Shown here one piece after another: positions 1 to 7,286 of a stretch of DNA of 64,000 nucleotides; position 1 is the first letter of the stretch, and each line of letters begins with the position of its first letter. A program made the position numbers and the translations under genes. A model generated the notes under the pieces. It was not told the origin of the DNA, did not search any database, and saw nothing but the letters and a program-made list of their open reading frames with translations. This DNA is from JACVRW01 sp963812415. Lineage in GTDB: Bacteria; Actinomycetota; Thermoleophilia; Solirubrobacterales; Thermoleophilaceae. The stretch spans positions 1-64,000 of the forward strand of contig CAWEVH010000028.1 in assembly GCA_963812415.1 (NCBI GenBank), given 5' to 3'.

Positions 1-66
1 TGGACCGCGCGATCCCGCTTCGAGCCCTCGGCCATGTGGCTGCATCCTCGCAGCCCCGCGTCTCGC

Positions 67-199
67 TCAGCTCTGCCCGGGCGCCGCCACGGGCTGCTTC
101 GCGAAGTAGTCCTCGCCCTCGATGCTGATGTGCGGCAGCCGGCGGCCGAGCCAGCTCGGCATCCACCAGCTCGCCCGGCCCAGCAGGGTCATCACCGCG
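67..199 (-). pseudogene. 3' remnant of an MMPL-family transporter
   Basis: Read on the minus strand, about 43 codons run in frame to a TGA at 67-69. They encode the end of a membrane helix, then GRASWWMPSWLGRRLPH and a short acidic tail. A W-W-x-P-x-W-L-x-R-x-L-P motif after a final hydrophobic helix is the usual C-terminus of MMPL/RND lipid transporters; that family assignment is from general knowledge. There is no room for the rest of the gene, because at about 199-200 the sequence changes into a copy of the 3' end of the SDR gene found at 2830-2878. I read this as a truncated fragment left by recombination. Confidence is moderate because only the tail remains. Confidence 0.55.
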
Positions 200-248
200 A
201 CGGCCGCCATCCTCAACGTGAGCTGCGGCGCGCTGATCGGCTGACCGG
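200..248 (+). repeat. Duplicated 3' end of the SDR gene
   Basis: These 49 nt match 2830-2878 with one difference (G at 240, A at 2870). The distal copy encodes the last residues and stop codon of the intact SDR gene at 2110-2874. Here it has no upstream reading frame and abuts the MMPL remnant. It marks a duplication or recombination end point. Confidence 0.85.
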
Positions 249-297
249 CGATGAGATTCCGGTACGGTGGCCGCGGTTTCCGAGGAGAGGAGTCGCC

Positions 298-1023
298 GTG
301 AAGCGTTTCGTGGGAGTCGTCGTCGCCTTGATCCTGCTACCCGCCGGCACGGCGGCAGCCCAAGAGGGCGCGCCGGACCTCGACATCAAGGAGAGCCAGG
401 CGCGCGTCAAGGCCGATGGCCCGGGCTTCACGGTCAAGCTGAACAAGCACGACTTGAAGGTGCGCATCGACGACGAGAGCTTCGGGATCCCTGAGGCCGG
501 CTTTGACATTGAGCGCGCCCAGCAGGACCTCGGCCCGATCGGCCAGAACCTCCGCCCGTTCGTATGCGAGAACGGCACCTACCGGATCGTCTCCGGGATC
601 TTCGACACGACCGAGCGTGCATCGAGCACGGAGCCGCGCCCGCTGCCGTATCCGCCGGCTTTCGCCAATGCGTTCCCGACGATCATCACATTCGTCGGAA
701 CTCTCGACGCCGTCGTGACCAACGAGAACGGCGAGCGGTTCCGGCTGATGATGTCGGACCTGGCGCACGAGGTCATGACTCCCACGTCGTTCTCCGCGAC
801 CGCGCCGATCCACGCCTTCATCGTCGACTCTGAGGGCCGCGTCCGCGACCGCGCGTCGCTGGTCGGCCGGGTCAACGTCGACCGCACGACGGGCCTCGCC
901 GTTCACAACATCGTCGACGAGGGCACGTGCCATCAGACGGCAACCCTGCTGGGCAACCCCGGGGTGACCGTCTTCGGGCCGTTCTTCGTGCTCCCCTTCC
1001 CGACGACCGTGATCAGGCCCTAG
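298..1023 (+). CDS. Secreted protein of unknown function
   Basis: The GTG start at 298 follows a GGAGAGGAG ribosome-binding site, and the product is 241 aa. The N-terminus is a typical Sec signal peptide: VKRF, a hydrophobic stretch, then a predicted cut after TAAA/QEG. The mature part has no family I recognise. It contains two isolated Cys residues (in PFVCENGTY and DEGTCHQ) that could form a disulfide outside the cell. An upstream ATG in the same frame at 34 would only add sequence overlapping the remnant region, so I rejected it. The gene stands alone between two recombination scars, which suggests insertion or rearrangement around it. Confidence 0.7.
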   Translation: MKRFVGVVVALILLPAGTAAAQEGAPDLDIKESQARVKADGPGFTVKLNKHDLKVRIDDESFGIPEAGFDIERAQQDLGPIGQNLRPFVCENGTYRIVSGIFDTTERASSTEPRPLPYPPAFANAFPTIITFVGTLDAVVTNENGERFRLMMSDLAHEVMTPTSFSATAPIHAFIVDSEGRVRDRASLVGRVNVDRTTGLAVHNIVDEGTCHQTATLLGNPGVTVFGPFFVLPFPTTVIRP

Positions 1024-1041
1024 CGGGCACCGTCGCGTCCA
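1022..1041. repeat. 20-nt copy of the downstream dehydrogenase gene's 3' end
   Basis: The 20 nt at 1022-1041 are identical to 1192-1211, which encode the C-terminus (LDATVPAG) of the NAD(P)-binding protein at 1180-1965. The proximal copy lies directly after the stop of the secreted-protein gene and just upstream of the first 39-bp palindrome. This is a second gene-end duplication in the same patch. Confidence 0.8.
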
Positions 1042-1066
1042 TGGACGCAGGCGAGTGCTGCCTCAG

Positions 1067-1105
1067 TCGCGTGGTTTTCCATGACAGTCATGAACAACCA
1101 CGCGA
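1067..1105. repeat. 39-bp palindrome, copy 1
   Basis: This is a near-perfect inverted repeat: arms of 19 nt with two mismatches around a single central A (core ATGACAGTCAT, outer arms TCGCGTGGTT and AACCACGCGA). A second copy lies at 2883-2921. Over 44 nt including the shared CCGAT to the right, the copies differ at two positions. Together they bracket the two dehydrogenase genes at 1180-2874. Confidence 0.85.
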
Positions 1106-1179
1106 CCGATGGGCGGCCGCGCGCGAGGGCTGCTGCCATCGCTTTCGGAAAGTCGCTCACCGCGCTAGCCGGCCGACCC

Positions 1180-1965
1180 TCAAGCCCGGCCAGCGGGCAC
1201 CGTCGCGTCCAGCCACTCCTCGAAGGTCGGGCCGGCGAGCTTGGCGTCCGGCCCGGGCAGGGCGCCCCCGTTCGCGTAGCGCTCGCTGTCGGGGTCGGAG
1301 GGGTCGCTCGTCTCCTCGACGCGCAGGCCCTCGCCGCGGCGCGCGGCCAACAGGCGGGCCGCCTCGACGAGACGCTCCTCGCGCGGGCCGGCGATCTCGG
1401 CGGTCTCGGCCGCATCGAACTCGGGGTCGGGAGCCGTTGCCAGCTCGACGAGCGCCTCGGCGACCGTCCGCGCCGAAACCAGCTGCGTGCGCATCTTCCA
1501 GACGTAGCTCACCTCGCCCTGGGTGCCCCAGCGCATGAGCTCTTCCACGAACTCGTGGAACTGCGCCGCGCGCACGATGCGTGCAGGGATCGGTCCCGCC
1601 AGGGCGGCCTGCTCCTGGGCGACCTTGGCGGCGTTGTAGCCGCCGGCGAACTCGTCGATGCCGATGATCGACACGACGACCAGCCGCCGCACGCCGGCCC
1701 GCTCACCCGCCTGCTGCAGGTTGCGGGTCGAGGTCGTGAAGAACTCCGTCGCCGCCTGCTGGTCCGGCGACGGCCCCGTAGCGGCGTCGATCACCGTGTC
1801 GACTCCGGTCAGTGCTTCGTCGAGCCCCTCGCCCGTGATGAGATCGACGCCGTTCGAGCGCGAGATCGGGACCACGTCGTAGCCCCGGGACTCGAGGATG
1901 TCGACGACATGCCGGCCTACCCGGCCGGTCGCTCCCGCCACGGCGATCCTGGTGCTCTGCTGCAT
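1180..1965 (-). CDS. NAD(P)-binding atypical SDR (NmrA-like)
   Basis: This 261-aa protein has an N-terminal Rossmann fold with the dinucleotide motif GATGRVGRH at residues 10-18. It also has the NmrA/atypical-SDR pattern of a hydrophobic strand followed by VVVSIIGID and a YNAAK segment where classical SDRs keep Tyr-x3-Lys. Such proteins are NAD(P)H-dependent reductases or redox sensors of the cytoplasm; the substrate cannot be read from sequence. It is divergently oriented from the SDR gene at 2110. The two genes form the cargo between the palindromes. The last 20 nt of coding repeat are duplicated at 1022-1041. Confidence 0.8.
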   Translation of the reverse strand: MQQSTRIAVAGATGRVGRHVVDILESRGYDVVPISRSNGVDLITGEGLDEALTGVDTVIDAATGPSPDQQAATEFFTTSTRNLQQAGERAGVRRLVVVSIIGIDEFAGGYNAAKVAQEQAALAGPIPARIVRAAQFHEFVEELMRWGTQGEVSYVWKMRTQLVSARTVAEALVELATAPDPEFDAAETAEIAGPREERLVEAARLLAARRGEGLRVEETSDPSDPDSERYANGGALPGPDAKLAGPTFEEWLDATVPAGRA

Positions 1966-2109
1966 GTCTGTCTCCTTGGAGTGGATTGCGCCTTCACTAG
2001 GGAGACGGGCCGCGCCGCGGAACTGTGACAGTCCCGGCGGCCGTGGCCGATGAGTTTCGGCCGGCGGTCCGGTCTACTGGGAAGTACCCCGAACTTGAGG
2101 AGGCGTCCC

Positions 2110-2874
2110 GTGCTGCTCGAAGGCAAGAACGCGGTGATCTACGGGGGTGGTGGCTCGATCGGCGGCGCGGTGGCGCGCTCGTTCGCTCGTGAGGGCGCGT
2201 CCGTGTTCCTCGCCGGGCGGACCGAGGCGCCGCTCGAGGTGGTGGCCGGGGACGTTCGCGCAGCGGGCGGACGGGCGGAGACCGCCGTCGTCGATGCGCT
2301 CGACGAGGAGGCCGTCGACGGCCATGCCCACGAGGTCGCGGCGAAGGCGGGGAGCATCGACATCTCCTTCAACGTGATCACCCATCCGCACACGCACGGC
2401 GTCCCGTTCCACGAGATGGCCGCCGACGACTTCATGGCGCCGGTGGAGGTGGCGGCACGCACGACGTTCATCACCGCTCGGGCCGCGGCGCGCCACATGA
2501 TCCCGCGCCGCTCGGGCGTGATCCTCGCGTTCGGCGGGCCCAGCGACCGCAGCGGGCCGCTGCGCGACTACTACCTCGGCGGCACCCAGGTCGCCTTCGA
2601 CGCCATCGAGACGATCCGGCGGCAGCTCTCCGTCGAGCTCGGCCCGCACGGAATCCGGTTCGTCACCCTGGCCAGCGGAGGCGTCCCGGAGACGTTCCCC
2701 GACGACTTCGACGGGGCCGAGCAGATCACGAAGATGATCGAGGACCAGACGCTGCTCGGCCGGGCCGCGACGCTCGAGGACATCGGCAACGCCGCCGTCT
2801 TCGCCGCCTCAGACCGGGGCCGAACCCTGACGGCCGCCATCCTCAACGTGAGCTGCGGCGCGCTGATCGACTGA
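2110..2874 (+). CDS. SDR-family oxidoreductase, catalytic Lys missing
   Basis: The 254-aa protein starts at GTG 2110, preceded by GAGGAGG; the longer ATG at 2050 has no such site. The glycine-rich nucleotide loop YGGGGSIGGA lies at residues 11-20 and the fold is a classical SDR. Ser144 and Tyr153/Tyr154 sit where the catalytic Ser and Tyr belong, but the segment YYLGGTQ has Thr or Gly where the essential Lys of YxxxK is expected. Activity is therefore probably altered or lost. The 3' end is duplicated at 200-248, and the second palindrome begins 9 nt after the stop codon. Confidence 0.8.
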   Translation: MLLEGKNAVIYGGGGSIGGAVARSFAREGASVFLAGRTEAPLEVVAGDVRAAGGRAETAVVDALDEEAVDGHAHEVAAKAGSIDISFNVITHPHTHGVPFHEMAADDFMAPVEVAARTTFITARAAARHMIPRRSGVILAFGGPSDRSGPLRDYYLGGTQVAFDAIETIRRQLSVELGPHGIRFVTLASGGVPETFPDDFDGAEQITKMIEDQTLLGRAATLEDIGNAAVFAASDRGRTLTAAILNVSCGALID

Positions 2875-2882
2875 CCGGACGG

Positions 2883-2921
2883 TGGCGTGGTTTTCCATGA
2901 CAGTCATGAATAACCACGCGA
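2883..2921. repeat. 39-bp palindrome, copy 2
   Basis: This is the second copy of the palindrome at 1067-1105, placed just after the SDR stop codon. The differences are C to G near the left end and C to T in the right inner arm; the second T restores an inner base pair relative to copy 1. It could double as a terminator for the SDR gene, but there is no U tract. Confidence 0.85.
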
Positions 2922-2983
2922 CCGATCCGTGGACCGGGCGGATAGCACTGGACCGTTAAGGCGAGCGACCGCTGCGGGTCCGG

Positions 2984-4159
2984 CTACGCAGCCGCCGGCG
3001 CGGGCTCTTCGACGCGGCGCGGCATCAGCACTTCGCGCGCGATCACGAGCCGCTGGATCTGCGACGTGCCCTCGTAGAGCTGCATGATCTTCGCGTCCCG
3101 CATCAGCTTCTCGACCGGGTACTCCTTGATGAACCCGTAGCCGCCGTAGACCTGCACCGCGTCCACGGTCACCTCCATCGCGGTGTCTGCGGCGAAGCGC
3201 TTGGCGTGCGAGGAGATCAGCGTGTTGCGCTTGCCCTGGTCGAGCTCGACACCCGACTTCCAGGTGAGCAGCCGGGCCGCTTCGATCTTCGTGGCCATGT
3301 CGGCGATCATGAACTGGATCGCCTGGTGCATCGCGATCGGGACGCCGAACTGCACCCGCTCCTTGGCGTAGTCGCGGGCGAACTCGAAGGCCGCCTGGGC
3401 GATCCCCACGCCCATCGCCGCGACGCCCGGGCGCGTGCGGTCGAGGGTCATCATCGCGAGCTTGAAGCCCTTGTTCTCCTCGCCGATCAGGTTGGCGGCG
3501 GGGATCTCGACATCGTTGAAGGAGATCATCGCCGTGTCGGAGGCGCGCTGGCCGAGCTTGTCCTCCTTCTTGTCGACCGTCACGCCGTCGAGCTCGCGCG
3601 GGACCACGAACGCGGAGATGCCGCGATGGCCGGCCTCCTTGTCGGTCTTGGCGTAGACCGTGTACCAGTCGGCGTGCGAGCCGTTGGTGATGAAGCACTT
3701 GGTGCCGTTCAGGACGTACGAGTCGCCCTTGCGGACGGCGCTCGTGCGCATCGCGGACACGTCCGAGCCGGCATCGGGCTCGGTCAGGCAGAACGAGGCG
3801 AGCTTGGGCCCTTCGGTGAGCATGCCGAGGAACTCCTTCTTGACCTCCTCGGAGCCGCCGATGATCACCGGCGCGGTGGCGAGCCCGTTGCACATCAGCG
3901 AGGTGCCGATGCCGGAGCAGCCCCAGCCGAGCTCCTCCTCGATCAGGCAGCCGGTGAGGTAGTCGAGGCCCGGACCGCCGTACTCCTCGGGGATGTGGGA
4001 GTTCATCAGGCCGAGCTCCCAGGCCTGGTCGATGATCTCGCGCGGGAACGTCGAGTCCTTGTCGAGCTCCCAGGCGACCGGCCGGATCTCCTTCTCGGCG
4101 AAGTCGTGCGCCAGCTGGCGGATGTCCTTCTGCTCGTCGGAAAGGGTGAAGTCGACCAC
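2984..4159 (-). CDS. Acyl-CoA dehydrogenase
   Basis: This is a full-length (391 aa) member of the FAD-dependent acyl-CoA dehydrogenase family, which introduces the trans-2 double bond in fatty acyl-CoA or branched-chain acyl-CoA breakdown. Visible landmarks are the N-terminal helical domain (LSDEQKDIRQLAHDFAEKE), the FAD-contacting strand CLTEPDAGSD, and the C-terminal block QLYEGTSQIQRL. Glu363 in that block is at the position of the catalytic base of medium-chain enzymes. The start is GTG, with AAAGGAG 9 nt upstream. It is a single gene on the minus strand. The acyl chain preferred cannot be decided from sequence alone. Confidence 0.92.
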   Translation of the reverse strand: MVDFTLSDEQKDIRQLAHDFAEKEIRPVAWELDKDSTFPREIIDQAWELGLMNSHIPEEYGGPGLDYLTGCLIEEELGWGCSGIGTSLMCNGLATAPVIIGGSEEVKKEFLGMLTEGPKLASFCLTEPDAGSDVSAMRTSAVRKGDSYVLNGTKCFITNGSHADWYTVYAKTDKEAGHRGISAFVVPRELDGVTVDKKEDKLGQRASDTAMISFNDVEIPAANLIGEENKGFKLAMMTLDRTRPGVAAMGVGIAQAAFEFARDYAKERVQFGVPIAMHQAIQFMIADMATKIEAARLLTWKSGVELDQGKRNTLISSHAKRFAADTAMEVTVDAVQVYGGYGFIKEYPVEKLMRDAKIMQLYEGTSQIQRLVIAREVLMPRRVEEPAPAAA

Positions 4160-4262
4160 TGCTCGCTGCTCCTTTACCGCGCGGCGCGAGGCCGCCCGAT
4201 TGATTAGTCAGTCAACGCCTCTCCCGTGAGGGTACAGCACGTTCGGGTCAGACTGTAGGGCG

Positions 4263-4652
4263 ATGGACGCGTTCGGCATCGTCGTGATCGCCGTGGCCGT
4301 GGTGGCCGTGCTGGTGGCGGCCGCGAGCTACTGGGGCAGCGGCCGGATGTACTCCGGGATCGGGGCGAGCGACCTCGTGATGGACCGCGAGAGCGCCGAC
4401 TCGGCGGCGGTCCAGCAGGAGGAGATCCGCCAGATGCTCGAGGCCAAGTCGGCGCGCCGCGAGGCCCGCGGCGAGCCGCCGCTCGACATCGAGGCCGAGC
4501 TGGCCGCGCTCCACGGCGCGGACGATCCGGCGCTGCGCGAGGAGGTCCGGCAGCTCGTCGAGGCGCGCAACGCGCGGCGCGCCCGCCAGGGCAAGGAGCC
4601 GCTCGACGTGGAGGCGGAGATCGAGCGCCAGCTGCGCGACCTGCGGGGGTGA
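4263..4652 (+). CDS. Membrane-anchored protein with internal repeat
   Basis: A protein of 129 aa with one N-terminal membrane helix (residues 4-22) and a charged, helical remainder. Residues 53-80 and 93-120 are two copies of one 28-residue unit (EE-[IV]-RQ-x2-EA-x2-ARR ... PLD-x-EAE), with 16 identical positions and a 40-residue period. This resembles SHOCT-type short helical units, but I do not recognise a named family. It is followed 36 nt later by another small plus-strand gene. Confidence 0.65.
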   Translation: MDAFGIVVIAVAVVAVLVAAASYWGSGRMYSGIGASDLVMDRESADSAAVQQEEIRQMLEAKSARREARGEPPLDIEAELAALHGADDPALREEVRQLVEARNARRARQGKEPLDVEAEIERQLRDLRG

Positions 4653-4688
4653 CACGACCCCGCCCGAGGGCTAGGCTCCCGGGCGACG

Positions 4689-5027
4689 ATGGCCGACCAA
4701 CGCCGCTTCGAGCTCGACGACCTGTTGCTGCGGCCCGGGTGCTACCTGAACCCGCAGACCGAGGTGATGGTCGTGGTCGACGACTCGCCCTCGATCGACG
4801 GCGAGATCTTCAACATGGAGGAGTTCGAGGGCGCCGACTGGGTCCTGATCGCGGACGAGGTGCCCGTCGACGAGTCGCGCCGCGACGAGCTGCTCGAGAA
4901 CTTCCAGGCCACCTACCACGGCGGCGACGGTCGCAGCGCCGCGGCGCTCAGCGACGAGGACCGCGAGGAGCTCGAGGACGAGGAGGACATCGAGCGCGCC
5001 GGCTTCGGCGAGGAGAGCGTCGACTAG
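4689..5027 (+). CDS. Small acidic protein of unknown function
   Basis: The 112-aa soluble protein is rich in Asp and Glu, especially at its C-terminus (DEDREELEDEEDIE). It has no signal peptide or membrane helix. It begins with ADQRRFELDDLLLRPGCYLNPQTEV, here described rather than assigned. The composition suggests a binding partner or a regulator, but no function can be assigned. It lies between the repeat-containing membrane protein and cax on the same strand, with a REP-like hairpin after its stop codon. Confidence 0.55.
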   Translation: MADQRRFELDDLLLRPGCYLNPQTEVMVVVDDSPSIDGEIFNMEEFEGADWVLIADEVPVDESRRDELLENFQATYHGGDGRSAAALSDEDREELEDEEDIERAGFGEESVD

Positions 5028-5036
5028 AGGACCGAT

Positions 5037-5062
5037 GCAGCGGCTCGGCCGGCTGCGCAGGG
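5037..5062. repeat. REP-like hairpin, copy A
   Basis: GCAGCGGCTCGGCCGGCTGC followed by GCAGG is one of five intergenic copies of a GCAGCCGGCT-x-GGCCGGCTGC hairpin in this window (others at 14522, 39761, 47422 and 47463). It lies between the small acidic gene and cax. Confidence 0.6.
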
Positions 5063-5108
5063 TTCGGTCTCCAGCTTCGGCCCGCCGCACCTGTAGCTTC
5101 CCGGCCGC

Positions 5109-6197
5109 ATGCGGCCCGTCCACTATCTCGGCATCTTCATCCCGGTCGCCGTCGCCGTCGAGCTCGCGCACGCCAACCCGGTGATCGTGTTCGGCGCGGC
5201 CGCGCTCGGGGTGATCCCCTGCGCGGCGGTGATGGGCGAGGCCACCGAGGCAATCGCTGCGCGCACCGGCCCCGGCATCGGCGGGCTCCTCAACGTGACC
5301 TTCGGCAACGCGCCGGAGCTGATCATCGCCTTCTTCGCCCTGATCGAGGGGCTCCAGGAGGTCGTGAAGGCGTCGATCGTCGGCTCGATCATCGGCAACA
5401 TCCTGCTGGTGATGGGCGCCGCGATGGTTGTCGGTGGCCTGCCGCGCGACAAGCAGACCTTCAGCGCCACCGCCGCCAACGCCCAGTCGGCGATGCTCAT
5501 GCTCGCCCTTGCGGCGCTGATCTTCCCCGCGATCTTCCAGCTGATCCACGGCGGCTCGCTGCCGGGTGTGGGCGAGGAGCGCGTCGACTTCGGCTCCGAC
5601 CTCGAGAAGCTCTCCTTCGGCGTGGCGATCGTGCTGCTCGTGAGCTACGCGGCCGGCCTGATCTTCTCGCTGAAGACGCACCGGGCCGTGTTCAACCCCT
5701 ACAGCGCGGACGAGGATGACGGGGAGGAGCAGCACCACTGGCCCGTCCGGCGGGCCGCGATGTACCTCGCGCTGTCCGCGGTGGCCGTCGGCCTCATGTC
5801 CGAGATCCTCGTGGGCTCGATCTCCGAAGCCTCGGAGGACATCGGGCTGTCCGAGTTCTTCGTCGGCGTCTTCATCGTCGCGATCGTGGGCAACGCGGCC
5901 GAGCACTGGGTCGCGGTGCTGGTCGCCGCCAAGGACAAGATGGACCTCGCCGTGAACATCGCGATCGGGTCGAGCGCGCAGATCGCGCTGTTCGTGGCGC
6001 CCATCCTCGTGCTGATGTCGTTCGTGTTCGGCCCGGACCCGATGGCGCTCGTGTTCAACGGCTACGAGCTGGGCGCGCTCCTGTTCGCCGTCCTGATCGC
6101 GAACCTCGTGACCCAGGAGGGCGAGTCGAACTGGTTCGAGGGCGTGCAGCTACTTGCGCTCTACGCCGTTCTTGGACTCGTCTTCTACTTCGCTTAG
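5109..6197 (+). CDS. cax: Calcium/proton exchanger (CaCA family)
   Basis: This 362-aa integral membrane antiporter exchanges cytoplasmic Ca2+ for H+. The two inverted halves typical of the CaCA superfamily are visible. The first carries GGLLNVTFGNAPELI (about residues 58-72) and the second carries VAIVGNAAEHWVAV, each with the acidic and Asn residues that line the cation path. An acidic loop (SADEDDGEEQHH) separates the halves, as in Cax/VCX proteins. Its 3' end overlaps the convergent clpP gene by 48 nt, so both C-termini are encoded by the same DNA. Confidence 0.9.
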   Translation: MRPVHYLGIFIPVAVAVELAHANPVIVFGAAALGVIPCAAVMGEATEAIAARTGPGIGGLLNVTFGNAPELIIAFFALIEGLQEVVKASIVGSIIGNILLVMGAAMVVGGLPRDKQTFSATAANAQSAMLMLALAALIFPAIFQLIHGGSLPGVGEERVDFGSDLEKLSFGVAIVLLVSYAAGLIFSLKTHRAVFNPYSADEDDGEEQHHWPVRRAAMYLALSAVAVGLMSEILVGSISEASEDIGLSEFFVGVFIVAIVGNAAEHWVAVLVAAKDKMDLAVNIAIGSSAQIALFVAPILVLMSFVFGPDPMALVFNGYELGALLFAVLIANLVTQEGESNWFEGVQLLALYAVLGLVFYFA

Positions 6198-6833
6198 CGC
6201 GGCGCCGAAGCCGGACGGGAAGCGGCGCAGCTCGCTCGCCGGGATCACCCGGTCGACGAGGCCGTACTCGACCGCCTCCTCGGCGCCGAAGAAGCGGTCG
6301 CGCTCCATGTCGTCGTGCACCTGCTCGTTCGTGCGGCCGGTGTGGCGCGCGTAGATCTCCTCGGTCAGCCGTCGCAGCTCGAGGATCTCGCGGGCGTGGA
6401 TCTCGATGTCGGAGGACTGCCCCTGGAAGCCCGAGCTCGGCTGGTGGGTGAGGATCCGTGCGTTCGGGAGCGTCAGCCGCTTGCCCTTGGCTCCGCCCAC
6501 CAGGATCAGCGAGCCGGCGGACATCGCCATCCCGTAGCAGAGCGTCTGCACGTCGGGGCGGATGTACTGCATGGTGTCGTAGATGGCGAGGCCCGCGTGG
6601 AGCGAGCCGCCGGGGGAGTTCACGTACACGGAGACGTCCTTTTCCGGATCCTCGGACTCGAGGTGGACGAGCTGGGCCACCACGAGGTTCGCGATCTCGT
6701 CGTCGATCGGGCGCCCGATGAAGACGATGCGCTCGTTCAGCAGCCGTGAGTAGATGTCGAATGAACGCTCACCGCGCGCGGTCTGCTCGACCACCATCGG
6801 GATGAGCGTGCTCGTGGCGCGGCCGACCTGCAT
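6150..6833 (-). CDS. clpP: ATP-dependent Clp protease proteolytic subunit
   Basis: The start at 6833 (MQVGRATS) is chosen because AAAGGAGG lies just upstream, giving 227 aa. The catalytic triad is Ser105 (GMAMSAGS), His130 (THQPSSGFQGQ) and Asp179, with spacings of 25 and 49 residues, exactly as in well-studied ClpP. The peptide-binding strand NSPGGS is present. ClpP forms the barrel of an AAA+ protease with ClpX or ClpC; no Clp ATPase is encoded here, and the gene stands alone, so this is probably one of several clpP paralogues. Its tail overlaps cax. Its upstream region is shared with the SRPBCC-ArsR operon and holds a double operator. Confidence 0.93.
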   Translation of the reverse strand: MQVGRATSTLIPMVVEQTARGERSFDIYSRLLNERIVFIGRPIDDEIANLVVAQLVHLESEDPEKDVSVYVNSPGGSLHAGLAIYDTMQYIRPDVQTLCYGMAMSAGSLILVGGAKGKRLTLPNARILTHQPSSGFQGQSSDIEIHAREILELRRLTEEIYARHTGRTNEQVHDDMERDRFFGAEEAVEYGLVDRVIPASELRRFPSGFGAALSEVEDESKNGVERK

Positions 6834-6857
6834 TCCGGAGCCTCCTTTGGCTATCCT

Positions 6858-6899
6858 GCAACTAACTGGTTGCACAGCGTAGCGCAACCGTCTGGTTGC
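6858..6899. promoter_or_regulatory. Twin ArsR-type operator
   Basis: Two 16-bp palindromes lie between divergent genes. GCAACT-AACT-GGTTGC (6858-6873) is nearly perfect and GCAACC-GTCT-GGTTGC (6884-6899) is perfect; their centres are 26 bp apart. The right site ends 5 nt before the GGAGG of the SRPBCC-ArsR operon, and the left one is 24 nt from the clpP start. This is consistent with autorepression by the ArsR protein at 7286, and clpP could be affected too; both are inferences. Confidence 0.7.
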
Positions 6900-6914
6900 A
6901 CTTGGAGGTTCCGC

Positions 6915-7286
6915 GTGGAAATTGAGAGGGAGATCCGGCTGGAGGCGCCCCCCGAGGAGGTCTGGCCGTCGCTCGCCCAGGGCGAGTGGCTCGGTCCCGA
7001 CGCCTCGATCGATCCCCGTCCGGCCGGGGAGGTGCGCTGCGGCGAGCGCAGCGGCTTCGTCGAGGAGGTCGAGGAACCGCGCAGGCTCGTGTTCTGGTGG
7101 TCGGCGCCGGGAGAGGACGCGACGCGCGTCGCGGTCGAGCTCAGGGAGGCCGACGGCGAGGGCACGGTCGTGCGGGTGGTCGAGGCACGCCCACTCGCGC
7201 TCCTCGATCTGCGCGGCGTGGACGCGGTGGTCGGCGCTCCCGGCCCGCCCATGCCCGAGATGAGCGCCACGCCGGCGCTCCGCTGA
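6915..7286 (+). CDS. SRPBCC (AHSA1-like) domain protein
   Basis: The 123-aa protein starts at GTG 6915 after GGAGG. It has the START/SRPBCC pattern: an N-terminal strand EIEREIRLEAPPEEVW, a central strand FVEEVEEPRRLVFWWSAPG, and TRVAVELREADGEGTVVRVVE. These helix-grip folds bind hydrophobic ligands; the ligand is unknown. Its stop codon overlaps the start of the ArsR gene by one base, so the two are translationally coupled. Pairing of SRPBCC proteins with ArsR regulators in one operon is common in actinobacteria and proteobacteria. Confidence 0.8.
   Translation: MEIEREIRLEAPPEEVWPSLAQGEWLGPDASIDPRPAGEVRCGERSGFVEEVEEPRRLVFWWSAPGEDATRVAVELREADGEGTVVRVVEARPLALLDLRGVDAVVGAPGPPMPEMSATPALR

Noticed and set aside
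1081..2028. 315-codon plus-strand frame over the NmrA-like gene
   Set aside because: The minus-strand gene has a Rossmann motif and correct start; the plus-strand frame has none.
1067..2921. CRISPR-like repeat pair (two 39-bp repeats)
   Set aside because: Only two copies 1.8 kb apart with genes between; no regular spacing.
4671..5906. 411-codon minus-strand frame over the acidic gene and cax
   Set aside because: His/Arg/Asp-rich antisense shadow with no motifs; cax on the other strand is well conserved.
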